Assembly: GCF_013280495.1 (NCBI RefSeq)
Contig: NZ_JABSSX010000003.1
Coordinates: forward strand, 62,001-126,000
DNA: 64,000 bases
Direction of reading: 5' to 3'
Source of the DNA: Brevibacterium permense
Lineage (GTDB): Bacteria > Actinomycetota > Actinomycetes > Actinomycetales > Brevibacteriaceae
The translations under genes were made by a program, and so were the position numbers. Below are positions 54,127 through 62,469 of this stretch, piece after piece. Every line of letters begins with the position of its first letter. Position 1 is the first letter of the stretch. A model generated the notes under the pieces. That model saw nothing but the letters and a program-made list of their open reading frames with translations. It was not told where the DNA came from and did not search any database.

Positions 54127-54331
54127 ATGATCACAGGACTCATGGCCAATATCGTTGTCACCGGTGAGAAGGAATCGACCGAATGGTATTCCCGACTCTT
54201 CGAAAGACAGCCGGATGACAAGCCCATGGCGGGGCTGGCCCAATGGCTCTTCGACGAGAGTTTCGGAATCCAGATCTGGGAGGACCCGCAGCGAGCCGGA
54301 CGGAAATCAGGTGGTGTTCTTCGGTGAGTGA
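54127..54331 (+). pseudogene. VOC/glyoxalase family protein with an internal out-of-frame deletion
   Basis: The N-terminal half is normal (MITGLMANIVVTGEKESTEW, then GIQIWEDPQRAG). At about 54300 the frame shifts: the DNA continues as DGNQVVFFGE and a stop at 54329-54331 in another frame, which is the usual C-terminus of these proteins. In the original frame it ends RKSGGVLR at 54327. About half of the second beta-alpha-beta-beta-beta unit is gone. Dioxygenase or glyoxalase-like activity is unlikely. Confidence 0.75.
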
Positions 54332-54794
54332 GGCAGCATCCGACCAGGGCGCGCCGGTGACCGCGAGGATCAGCCTCGGCGCTGATTTCGAGCATCCGGT
54401 CTCGAAGGTCTGGAACGCCTTCGCCGATTCGGATCAGCGCGTGCAGTGGGGAGTGCCCGAGGGAGAGGAGATGGTCTGCGACATCGACGAATTCCGTCCG
54501 GGCGGAGCGATCCGGGCCCGCTGCGGGCCACCGGGAGAACTCGATTTCGTCTCCACCGGGCAGTACTGCTCACTTGCGCCGGGACGTCACATCGCCACAA
54601 CGGAGACTCTCACCAAAGACGATGAGATCCTCTCGACGGCCAACATCACCTGGACCCTGACCGCTATCCCGACAGGCACCCGGGTCGAGCTCGTCGACCA
54701 GGTCGTGTCCTTCGTCGGTCAGGGAATGATCGACGGACACCGCAACGGCCACGACATCTGCCTGCGACAGCTCTGCGACTTCCTCAGTTCCTGA
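54324..54794 (+). CDS. SRPBCC (AHSA1-like) domain protein
   Basis: A 156-residue START/Bet v 1-like protein with a hydrophobic ligand cavity. The core is DFEHPVSKVWNAFADSDQRV, then FRPGGAIRARCG and a C-terminal helix (GMIDGHRNGHDICLRQLCDF). GTG 54324 overlaps both possible ends of the VOC gene, so the two were translated as a pair. Probably under the HxlR operator. Its stop overlaps the pfkB-type gene's stop region on the other strand by 11 bases. Confidence 0.82.
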   Translation: MSEAASDQGAPVTARISLGADFEHPVSKVWNAFADSDQRVQWGVPEGEEMVCDIDEFRPGGAIRARCGPPGELDFVSTGQYCSLAPGRHIATTETLTKDDEILSTANITWTLTAIPTGTRVELVDQVVSFVGQGMIDGHRNGHDICLRQLCDFLSS

Positions 54795-55686
54795 GATCCG
54801 CGGCCCACGGCAGATCCGCACCCTCACAGCTGACCGTGATCGCCGCAAGCGCCGATGCACGATCTCCCAGGGCCGTGAGCTCTGCCGTGCTGAGATCGGA
54901 CACAGCGTTCTCCTGAGCATTCAGGTCGTGGATGAGCGAGACCATGAACGTATCCCCGGCCCCGATTGTGTCTTTGACTTCCACCTTCCTTGAGGTCACC
55001 GATGCCAGCGCCGAAGCGGTCGCCACGATCGCACCCTCACCACCGCGAGTCATGGCGACCAGATTCGCCCCGAGGCTGAGAAGGCGGTCGACCTGTGCGG
55101 ACTCGTCGAGATCGGGATAGAGCCAGTTCGCATCGACGTCGCTGAGTTTGAGAACGTCGACTCGACGAGCCAACTCCTCGAATCGCGGCAGCGCTTCTTC
55201 GCGGGAGCCGATGATCGACGGTCGGATATTCGGGTCGAAGGAGATGAGCGGACGAGGATGCGTACCGGAAGCCCTGGTCGCAGAGGCGAGGACATCATCG
55301 ATGACTGCGGAGCCGGGCGAAAGGAATGCCGCAATCGATCCGAAATGCACAACGGAGCGAGGTGCGTCCGTGAGCAGGGAAGAGTCAGGATCCCACCGCA
55401 GGTGGAACTCGTACTCGGCCTCGCCGTCATCGGCGAGGCGAGCCAGAGCAGTGGACGTGGCGCCACGTGGTGAGGCGAGCACAGTGACCTGAGACTTCTG
55501 AAGATGAGCGAGGAGGAATCCGCCATGGAAGTCATCACCGACATCGGTGAGGAACTCGACATCGTCGCCGAGGCGGCCCAGCCCGAGAGCGACATTGGCT
55601 GGAGCTCCACCCGGTGCATATCGGTTTGGACTCCCGGGCGTGCTGACGATGTCGATGAGGGCCTCACCGATGACGAGAATGCTCAT
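54784..55686 (-). CDS. PfkB family carbohydrate kinase (fructokinase-like)
   Basis: A 300-residue ribokinase-fold sugar or nucleoside kinase. Substrate motif APGGAPANVALGLGRLG (about 26-42) and the ATP/anion-hole signature DTIGAGDTFMVSLIH (about 247-261) are intact. The N-terminus looks most like bacterial fructokinases. The neighbouring nucleoside hydrolase releases ribose, so a ribokinase role is an alternative. ATG 55686 is seven bases after TAGAAT, suggesting a leaderless mRNA. Confidence 0.87.
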   Translation of the reverse strand: MSILVIGEALIDIVSTPGSPNRYAPGGAPANVALGLGRLGDDVEFLTDVGDDFHGGFLLAHLQKSQVTVLASPRGATSTALARLADDGEAEYEFHLRWDPDSSLLTDAPRSVVHFGSIAAFLSPGSAVIDDVLASATRASGTHPRPLISFDPNIRPSIIGSREEALPRFEELARRVDVLKLSDVDANWLYPDLDESAQVDRLLSLGANLVAMTRGGEGAIVATASALASVTSRKVEVKDTIGAGDTFMVSLIHDLNAQENAVSDLSTAELTALGDRASALAAITVSCEGADLPWAADLRN

Positions 55687-55693
55687 GGGCACG

Positions 55694-55699
55694 ATTCTA
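55694..55699 (-). promoter_or_regulatory. Candidate -10 element of the PfkB kinase gene
   Basis: TAGAAT on the minus strand, seven bases before the start codon at 55686; no ribosome site is present. Confidence 0.5.
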
Positions 55700-55805
55700 A
55701 GGTGAAAAGTCTTCTCCATCTGTGACCTGCAGAAATAGGACGTAAATCGGAGAATTAAGCCAATCGAACGCGTTTCGTGTCAGTGCCGTCTGGAACCGTG
55801 TGGCC

Positions 55806-56264
55806 ATGGACAAGAACACCATTGACGACGACGTCAGAACGATCATCGACGAGGAGACCGCCCGTGTCTTCGCCCCGCGCCCCGGCGAATGCCTGGCCTG
55901 CTACGTGTTCCGACAACTCGGAGAATTCGGCTGCAACGGCACCCACCGGTTCGTGGAAGGCTTCCGCGACCGTACGGCTCCACGCGCCACGGCACTGCTC
56001 GCGCGGCTGAGCCGCATGGGTGCCTGCTGCTGCGACTGTGAAATGTTCCTCAACGCCTTCACCTTCGCCGCCAAACCGTGGATCACCAGCATGCCGTTCG
56101 GTGAGGTCATCGGCACTCCCTTCGCCAGTGAGGAAGCCATCGACATGAGAGAAAGGTTCGGAATCGACGAACCTCCCTCGACGAAGCTCTACCTCTGCTG
56201 CCGACTGGTGACACGGGGATCCACCCAAGCCTGCGGAAACTGGGCCCGCATCCGACGGTGGTGA
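55806..56264 (+). CDS. DUF2695 domain protein
   Basis: A 152-residue protein of unknown function, rich in cysteine. The pattern ECLACYVFRQLGEFGCNGTH with MGACCCDCEMFLN and LYLCCRLV suggests metal binding. The DUF2695 block is the central TRFVEGFRDR-like region through CDCEMFLNAF. GTG 55800 is an alternative start two codons upstream. It lies 27 bases before the nucleoside hydrolase gene and could be the first gene of that unit. Confidence 0.75.
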   Translation: MDKNTIDDDVRTIIDEETARVFAPRPGECLACYVFRQLGEFGCNGTHRFVEGFRDRTAPRATALLARLSRMGACCCDCEMFLNAFTFAAKPWITSMPFGEVIGTPFASEEAIDMRERFGIDEPPSTKLYLCCRLVTRGSTQACGNWARIRRW

Positions 56265-56291
56265 CACAGCCGGATCCGGCAGAATAGAACC

Positions 56292-57452
56292 ATGCCTGCC
56301 GCTCTGCCGCTCTTCCTCGACTGCGACCCCGGAATCGACGATGCTATTGCACTGGCCTACCTTTGCTGCCAAGACGACGTCGACGTAGTCGGCATCGCCG
56401 CATCCGGGGGCAACGTCGCCACCGCACAAGTCGTCGAGAACACCCGCGGGTGGCTGTCGCTGGCCGGACGCAGCGACATTCCCGTCCACGCCGGCCACAG
56501 CCTTCCGCTGGCACGGCGGGTCCTGCGGATGGATCCGCAGGCAGCGGAGACGGCAACGGGCGAAGCCCTGGAATATGCCGACCTCACCCATGGCGAGACT
56601 GGGCGGGGATATGCGCGGCTGCCGGCCCCGAGCACGCCGGTGAGTTCGGTGACGGCGGCTCAGGCCTGGGTCGATGCTGCCCACGCCCATCCCGGACAGC
56701 TCCTCGGTGTCGTCATCGGTCCAGCCACGAATCTCGCCCTGGCCCTCGAAATCGACCCGGAACTCCCGAGCCTGTTCAAACGTCTCTTCATCATGGGCGG
56801 AGCGTTCAACTACCGGGGCAACACCCGCCCGACGACGGAATGGAATGTCACCTTCGACCCCGAGTCCACCGCCCAGGTGCTCGCCGCTTTCGACCGCACC
56901 GAACAGGAGGAGAGACTGGCCCACCTTCCAGTCATCGCCCCGATCGAAGCGACCGAAGCCGTTGAGATGACACCCACGCGTCTCGCCACCATCCTCGACG
57001 GAGCCTCTGCCGATGGTGCCGATGACCGATGGCAATCAGTACTCGCACAACTGGCCGAGGCGCTTCGGTTCTACTTCGAATTCCACGAAACCGACGGGCT
57101 CGGCTACCTCGCCCACATCCACGACCCGTTCGTTCTCGCCTGCGCTTTGTCCTGGGCGCGAAAGCACACCACTGCGTCGACCGGAACAGGTCCCGAAGAA
57201 TCGGACTCCGACGTCCGGGAAGCATCCGCCCCGGTGCCCGTGAGGGGAAGTGCGGGGGACCTGCCATGGGCGTCGACGCTGTGGGCACCTGTCGATGTCG
57301 AACTCACGGGTACACTCACACGAGGCGAAACCGTCGCCGACTGGCTGGGGCGGTGGGGCCGCCCCGTGAACGCAGAGATCATCCGCGCCATCAACGCTCC
57401 TGCCTTCCTCGACCACCTCAGCGCCACCCTGATGAAAGGACCACCCGCATGA
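56292..57452 (+). CDS. Nucleoside hydrolase (IunH family)
   Basis: Cleaves ribonucleosides to base and ribose. A 386-residue protein with the calcium-site signature DCDPGIDDAIAL (about 10-21), the GGAFNYRGNTRPTTEWN block, and a conserved C-terminal His/Asp (YLAHIHDPFVLACAL). An extra loop rich in Glu, Ser and Pro follows near 305-330. Its stop overlaps the start of the ECF S component (ATGA), so uptake and hydrolysis are coupled in one operon. Confidence 0.9.
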   Translation: MPAALPLFLDCDPGIDDAIALAYLCCQDDVDVVGIAASGGNVATAQVVENTRGWLSLAGRSDIPVHAGHSLPLARRVLRMDPQAAETATGEALEYADLTHGETGRGYARLPAPSTPVSSVTAAQAWVDAAHAHPGQLLGVVIGPATNLALALEIDPELPSLFKRLFIMGGAFNYRGNTRPTTEWNVTFDPESTAQVLAAFDRTEQEERLAHLPVIAPIEATEAVEMTPTRLATILDGASADGADDRWQSVLAQLAEALRFYFEFHETDGLGYLAHIHDPFVLACALSWARKHTTASTGTGPEESDSDVREASAPVPVRGSAGDLPWASTLWAPVDVELTGTLTRGETVADWLGRWGRPVNAEIIRAINAPAFLDHLSATLMKGPPA

Positions 57453-58327
57453 CCGCACACTCCAGACAGTCTGGGCAGGGGCCGACCACCACGGTCGGTC
57501 CCGAACAAAACCGCAACCGCACTCTTCCCCTCATCCTCACACTGCTCGGCACCCTCATCGTCATCGGCACCTACGTAGCCGTACTCCTCACCCAACCTGC
57601 CAACCTCGGCGTAGACCTCGGATACACCACTCTGTGGGTCATGCTCGGCTATCTCGGCGGAGGAGTTCTGCTCGCCGCAGGCACTCTCCCGCTCATTCCT
57701 CGCAGCGTTCTCGCGCTCATCCCGGTCGCCATCGCCCTCAACGTCGTCGTCGGCCAGATCATCGGCAACTACACACCCGTGCCCCTTTACCTCGACTCCA
57801 TCGGAACCGTGCTCATCGGCGTCCTTGCGGGCCCAGCAGCAGGTGCCTTCACGGGAATCATCTCGAACCTCATCTGGGGCGTGGCTCTGAGCCCCAGCGT
57901 CATCGCCTTCAGCTCCGGTGCCGCCTTCATCGGCGCTGCCGCCGGCTGGGCAGCAAGGCTCGGAGTCTTCCGCACACCCTGGACCGCGATCATCGTCGGC
58001 GCCGTCGCCGGTGTTCCCGCCGGCGCCATCGGAGCACCCGTCGCCGCCTATGTCTTCGGCGGCGGGCTGGGTGCCGGCACCGGGGGAGTCGTCGCGATCC
58101 TCCAAGCGGCAGGACTCGAGATGTTCAACGCCACCTTCGCTCAGAGCATGGTCTCCGACATCGTCGACAAGGCGCTCATCTTCGCCCTCGCCTATGTCGT
58201 CATCCAGTCGCTGCCCAAACGCATCGTCGGTCGCTACGAGTTCGCCGCTCACAGTCGCCCCCGGACGAAGAAGACCGACGGCCCTGATCTGACCAAACAG
58301 GCCGAATCGGCACAGCCGGCGGAATGA
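57449..58327 (+). CDS. ECF transporter substrate-binding (S) component, probably for nucleosides
   Basis: A 292-residue membrane protein with about six to eight helices between residues 27 and 255 and hydrophilic ends. Features include YLDSIGTVLIGVLAGPAAGA and FTGIISNLIWG, with GAIGAPVAAYVFGGG, the small-residue helix packing seen in ECF S components. Specificity is inferred from the overlapping nucleoside hydrolase gene. Its stop overlaps the EcfT start (ATGA). Confidence 0.8.
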   Translation: MTAHSRQSGQGPTTTVGPEQNRNRTLPLILTLLGTLIVIGTYVAVLLTQPANLGVDLGYTTLWVMLGYLGGGVLLAAGTLPLIPRSVLALIPVAIALNVVVGQIIGNYTPVPLYLDSIGTVLIGVLAGPAAGAFTGIISNLIWGVALSPSVIAFSSGAAFIGAAAGWAARLGVFRTPWTAIIVGAVAGVPAGAIGAPVAAYVFGGGLGAGTGGVVAILQAAGLEMFNATFAQSMVSDIVDKALIFALAYVVIQSLPKRIVGRYEFAAHSRPRTKKTDGPDLTKQAESAQPAE

Positions 58328-59163
58328 GTCCCGCCTCTTCCGACACGCACACCGCCGTTGACGCTGCTGAGGCTCACCGCCCGAAGCGTCGTCTGCACCC
58401 TGCCACGGAATTGACCATCCTGGCCTGCAGCCTGCTGCTCGTCTTCGGAATCCCCTCTCCGATCGTGCCGGTCATCATCCTGACCGGCACGGTCGTGACC
58501 GTGACAGTCTCACCCGTCGTTCGACTGCGGGCATGGGCGATGACAGTAGGTCTCCTGTGCCTGCCGACTCTGGTTGTGCTCATCGTCGTGCAGGGGCTGT
58601 TCTACCCCGGAACCGATGTGCATGTGCTCAGGCAGGCCGGACCCGCTCGCCTCAGCGTCGAAGGACTGAGCATCGCCGTCCAGATCTGGCTGCGGGTGAG
58701 CGCCTTGATCGGGCTGTGCGCGCTGTTCGGTCTGGGTGCCGACTCCGCTCGCCTCTTCGACGGACTGCGTCGACTTCGTCTGCCCTCGGCAGTCGCCTAT
58801 ATGTGCGCCTCTGCCATCGGTCTCATCCCAATGATCGGCGCACGCACCCGACACATCATCGAAGCCAGACAGGCCCGCGGCTGGGCCACCGACTGCTGGC
58901 GGGTGCGCATCCGACTGCTGCCTGGAATCGTCACAGGACTCGTCACCGCGATCCTGCTGACCGTCGACCAACGTCACGACGTGCTCGAATCCAGCGGACT
59001 CAATGCGAACGCGACCGCGACTGCGCTCCAGGACCACACGGACGGGACAGGGCAGAGCCTCCTGCGGATACTGACTCCGCTCGTGACCATCGGACTCATC
59101 GTCGCCTCGGTGACGGGAGTCCTCCCGCTGCCGGGCGCCGCGCAGCTGATCGGCGGTGCCTGA
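58324..59163 (+). CDS. ecfT: ECF transporter transmembrane (T) component
   Basis: A 279-residue CbiQ/EcfT protein. Several hydrophobic helices (about 25-110 and 230-275) flank the cytoplasmic coupling helices with the conserved Ala-Arg-Gly motif, here EARQARGW (about 180). These motifs contact the ATPases. It is followed directly by the fused ATPase gene. Confidence 0.88.
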   Translation: MSPASSDTHTAVDAAEAHRPKRRLHPATELTILACSLLLVFGIPSPIVPVIILTGTVVTVTVSPVVRLRAWAMTVGLLCLPTLVVLIVVQGLFYPGTDVHVLRQAGPARLSVEGLSIAVQIWLRVSALIGLCALFGLGADSARLFDGLRRLRLPSAVAYMCASAIGLIPMIGARTRHIIEARQARGWATDCWRVRIRLLPGIVTGLVTAILLTVDQRHDVLESSGLNANATATALQDHTDGTGQSLLRILTPLVTIGLIVASVTGVLPLPGAAQLIGGA

Positions 59164-59164
59164 G

Positions 59165-60571
59165 ATGACCGTTGCGATCACGGACGCGTGGTTCACCTAT
59201 CGTGGAGAGGACACTGCCGCGCTGAGCGGAATCACTTTCGACGCTGTCAGCGGCACCATGACCGCAGTGCTCGGACCGCTCGGATCGGGAACGTCGACTC
59301 TCTGCCGCCTGTTGGCCGGACAGCTCGTCTCCCGGGGAGCCCTGACCGGCACCATCGACCGGAACGGAACCGTGGCGCTGCTCGGCGATGACCCGGAAGC
59401 GCAGCTGAGCGGAATGACCAGCCACGTCGGTGACGAGTCCCAGCTGGCGTGTCGACTGCACGGGCATGATCCGGCCGATGCCCACCGCCGAGCCCGAAAC
59501 CTGCTCGAGCTCCTCGGCATCGAAGACCTATGGAACCGACGGCTGGACACGCTCTCCGGAGGGCAGAGGCAACTGGTCGCGGTGGCACGGATCCTCGCAC
59601 CCGGGCCCGACCTGCTCGTTCTCGACCAACCAGCACAGTCCTTGGATCCGCAGATGCGTGTGCGTCTGGCGACAGTGCTGCAGGAATTCTGTGATCGGGG
59701 AGGGGGTGTGCTCATCACCGGTCATCAGACCGACGAACTGACCCGGATCTGCGAAGAAGTCCGCTTCCTTGACGCCGGTCGGCTGCAGACGGCGACTCCC
59801 ACGGTTCGATCCGTCGGGATCTGGGACAGCCGCCCGAACGATGATGCGACCCTCTCGACGGTGCCGAGGTCACAGGCAGATCCGCTGCTCACCGTTCGCG
59901 ACCTCACCGTGGATCGGGGGAGCAGCCGAATCCTCGACGGCCTTGACTTCGATCTGCGGCCCGGCGAACTCACCTCTGTCACCGGAGCCAACGGGGCCGG
60001 CAAGTCCACGCTTCTGCGGGCCCTCCTCGGCCTGCTCGACCGGTCGGCGTCCGTGACGGGGTCGATCACGGTCAGCCGCCTCGGCGAGATGACCCGGTTG
60101 GACACCCTGCCCGCCCACGCGCGCAGTGCTCACCTCGGATGGGTGGGACAGGATGCGGGACTGCAGCTCTCCGCCGCCACAGTGGTACGCGAGCTGCTTC
60201 ACGCCGCGCCGCTGCCGCCGCATCGACGGCGAGACCGAAAGCGAGTGCGCAGCCATCGCCTGTCGGACGCGGACAGCGTCCTCGCCGAGGCGGACCTGAC
60301 CGGGGTCGCCGACGACCATCCCTTCGACCTCGATGTGGCCAGGCGCAAAGACATCGTCATCGCCTCGGCGCTGATGACCGAGGCGACGGTGCTGCTGCTC
60401 GACGAACCGACGATCGGGCGCGATCTCGCGGCGATGAATCAGCTGAACGCGATCATCGATTCGTTCCTCAACCGTGGCGGTGCTGTCCTGGCGACAACGC
60501 ACGATGAGCGCTGGGCGAACGAGTTCGCGCACCGCAGACTGCGGCTTATCGAAGGGCGAGCCCGGTCATGA
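59165..60571 (+). CDS. Fused ECF transporter ATPase (EcfA-EcfA') with one degenerate ATP site
   Basis: A 468-residue protein with two ABC ATPase domains in tandem. Domain 1 (about 1-235): Walker A is GPLGSGTS (37-44) with Thr43 in place of the catalytic Lys; signature LSGGQ (130-134) intact; Walker B LLVLDQP with Gln155 in place of the catalytic Glu. Domain 2 (about 240-468): Walker A GANGAGKS (Lys280) and LLLDEPT (Glu414) intact, but the signature is replaced by LDVARRKD (about 389-396). Composite site 2 is therefore fully canonical and site 1 doubly degenerate. GTG 59156 is an alternative start. Confidence 0.88.
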   Translation: MTVAITDAWFTYRGEDTAALSGITFDAVSGTMTAVLGPLGSGTSTLCRLLAGQLVSRGALTGTIDRNGTVALLGDDPEAQLSGMTSHVGDESQLACRLHGHDPADAHRRARNLLELLGIEDLWNRRLDTLSGGQRQLVAVARILAPGPDLLVLDQPAQSLDPQMRVRLATVLQEFCDRGGGVLITGHQTDELTRICEEVRFLDAGRLQTATPTVRSVGIWDSRPNDDATLSTVPRSQADPLLTVRDLTVDRGSSRILDGLDFDLRPGELTSVTGANGAGKSTLLRALLGLLDRSASVTGSITVSRLGEMTRLDTLPAHARSAHLGWVGQDAGLQLSAATVVRELLHAAPLPPHRRRDRKRVRSHRLSDADSVLAEADLTGVADDHPFDLDVARRKDIVIASALMTEATVLLLDEPTIGRDLAAMNQLNAIIDSFLNRGGAVLATTHDERWANEFAHRRLRLIEGRARS

Positions 60572-60610
60572 TGGAATGGCGTAGGGATGCTTGCCAGCGG
60601 ATGACAGCGG

Positions 60611-60901
60611 TCAGTAGTCGAAGGAGTCGTCTCCGGCGGCCGCGGGGCTGCGCAATCTCTGCAGGTGCAGATGCCTGATGAGGCGGATCACCGGGCGAAT
60701 GAGCATCTCGACACTGCCGATGACGAACAGCCAGGTTCCCGAATAGGTCAGTGATTCGGAGAAGAACATGAAGCTGCCGATGAGGAACCACAGGCCGATG
60801 AGCACATCATTGGCGATGCTGATCACCTGGTAGCGCTGCCGGACGACGAGTTCCTCCCGTCCGATCCGCAGATGAAGATCCGGATTGTGCTCGGTCAACA
60901 T
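60611..60901 (-). CDS. YrhK family membrane protein
   Basis: A 96-residue protein with two transmembrane helices (about 24-46 and 52-70). The family core is RYQVISIANDVLIGLWFLIG and FFSESLTYSGTWLFVIGS. Function unknown. Convergent with the ECF operon. Confidence 0.78.
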   Translation of the reverse strand: MLTEHNPDLHLRIGREELVVRQRYQVISIANDVLIGLWFLIGSFMFFSESLTYSGTWLFVIGSVEMLIRPVIRLIRHLHLQRLRSPAAAGDDSFDY

Positions 60902-61011
60902 TCCCTCATTTCCCGCTGAATCTGTCTCACTGCGAGCCTACCGTCGCCGCCCGGGTACGAACTCCGACCGGCGCCGAATCTCGTGTCAGGGGTTGCCTCT
61001 ACCGTGAGGAC

Positions 61012-61653
61012 ATGGATCAGAAGTCGAAACTGTTCGATTCCCACGCTGCCGAGTCGCTTGACCGTCACTTTCCGATGTCATGGGACCAGCTGCTCGCCGC
61101 TGTTCGTCGATCCCCGCAGCTCTCCGCGGTCGAGGCGGCCCACACTGTGAGGCTACGGTCCGATCTCACGACCGATGGGCTCAGTCCTCTGCCGGCAGCC
61201 GGCACACCCACCTGGGACGGACTGCACACAGTCATCAACACGCTGCACCGGAAGAACCTGCTGCCGTACGACCTTCCGCACACACGCAGCCCCTCTGTCA
61301 TGCTCACCCATCTCCTCACCGAACTCGCCCTCTGCCTCTCCGGCCACCGCGGGACAGGGTGCGACCTCGGTGCGGCGGCGGTCGAGCTGCGGGCTGAGGG
61401 TGCGCAGGAGCGTTTCGAAACCGAATGCATCACCTGGCTCATCACCGGGCGCCTCGGTGTGAGGGCCGCCGCGACAGGATCACTGAAGGGCTATCTCAAA
61501 CACGGAGAGCTCATGCCTGAGTTCTCCCGGGACCGGGTGCTGCAGACCGTCGACACGATCGAGGGACTCTTCGGAGGTGCGCTCGCCTTCGGGATCGTGA
61601 TCCGAGAGGAGATGCCGAGCCTGTTCGAACTCGATGACAGCTTGGCTGTCTGA
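61012..61653 (+). CDS. Hypothetical protein
   Basis: A 213-residue protein I do not recognise. It starts MDQKSKLFDSHAAESLDRHF and contains a probably helical middle (SVMLTHLLTELALCLSGHRG). It is soluble, with no signal peptide, clear motif or metal site. GTGAGGAC lies upstream of ATG 61012. It stands alone between convergent and co-directional neighbours. Confidence 0.65.
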   Translation: MDQKSKLFDSHAAESLDRHFPMSWDQLLAAVRRSPQLSAVEAAHTVRLRSDLTTDGLSPLPAAGTPTWDGLHTVINTLHRKNLLPYDLPHTRSPSVMLTHLLTELALCLSGHRGTGCDLGAAAVELRAEGAQERFETECITWLITGRLGVRAAATGSLKGYLKHGELMPEFSRDRVLQTVDTIEGLFGGALAFGIVIREEMPSLFELDDSLAV

Positions 61654-61778
61654 ACCCTGGCAAAGCGCCCTCGACCCTGGTGCCCAGCCGCCCACCGGAG
61701 CAGAATGACCATCATGTCCACCTCACCACAGCGCTGGAGCATTGCCACCGTCTACCCCGATATGACGAGGTTCCTTGC

Positions 61779-61784
61779 TAGCGT
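61779..61784 (+). promoter_or_regulatory. Candidate -10 element of the PepSY lipoprotein gene
   Basis: TAGCGT, seven bases before ATG 61792, again without a ribosome site. Confidence 0.4.
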
Positions 61785-61791
61785 GGCAACC

Positions 61792-62469
61792 ATGAAGACG
61801 AATCGCATGGCAATGAGTACAGTGGCAGGACTTGCGGCACTCACTCTCGGCCTGGCCGGGTGTGGCGGAAGTGATTCCGGAACCGATGAGACGCAGAACT
61901 CGCCCGCGGCAAGCGAATCGGCCCAGGCCAGCCCTGCCGGAGGCGACGAGCAGAGCGAGGACACCGACAACGTCAAGGATGATAAGAACGAATCGTCTCA
62001 GGATGCGTCGGGGGAGGGCCTGACCGCTGATGCCGACCTGAGCAAAGAATCGCCGTCCATCAGCGCCGAAGACGCGATCAAGACTGCCGAGGAGGAAGTC
62101 GGGAACGGAATCGTTCACGGCATCGAGCTCGACTGGGACGACAAAGAAGAGGCCTGGCAGTACGACGTCTCGATCCTCGACGGCGCCACCGACCACGACG
62201 TCGAGATCGACGCCGACTCCGGACAGATCGTCGAACACGAGCAGGATTCGACCGACGACAAAGAAGAGCCCATCGACCTCAACGACCCGATGACCGTCGA
62301 CGACGCACTCAAACTCGCGCAGGAGAAGGCGTCCGGCAAGCTCGTCGGCTGGAAGCTCGAATACGACGACAGCATGCTGGAATACCAATTCGACTTCTCC
62401 GATGGCGGGGAGGAGACGGAAATCACCGTCGACACCGACACCAGACGCGTCACCGTCGACGATGCCTGA
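61792..62469 (+). CDS. PepSY-domain lipoprotein
   Basis: A 225-residue exported lipoprotein. The signal peptide MKTNRMAMSTVAGLAALTLG ends in a lipobox LAGC (Cys about 24), followed by an acidic linker and two PepSY domains (about 95-150, SAEDAIKTAEEEVG; and about 170-225, TVDDALKLAQEKASG). PepSY domains are thought to inhibit or chaperone extracellular proteases; the target is unknown. The stop overlaps the thymidine kinase start region. Confidence 0.85.
   Translation: MKTNRMAMSTVAGLAALTLGLAGCGGSDSGTDETQNSPAASESAQASPAGGDEQSEDTDNVKDDKNESSQDASGEGLTADADLSKESPSISAEDAIKTAEEEVGNGIVHGIELDWDDKEEAWQYDVSILDGATDHDVEIDADSGQIVEHEQDSTDDKEEPIDLNDPMTVDDALKLAQEKASGKLVGWKLEYDDSMLEYQFDFSDGGEETEITVDTDTRRVTVDDA

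Noticed and set aside
54127..54327. The VOC gene as an intact small protein of 66 residues
   Set aside because: Its conserved C-terminal motif is present just downstream in another frame, showing that the frame was shifted by a deletion.
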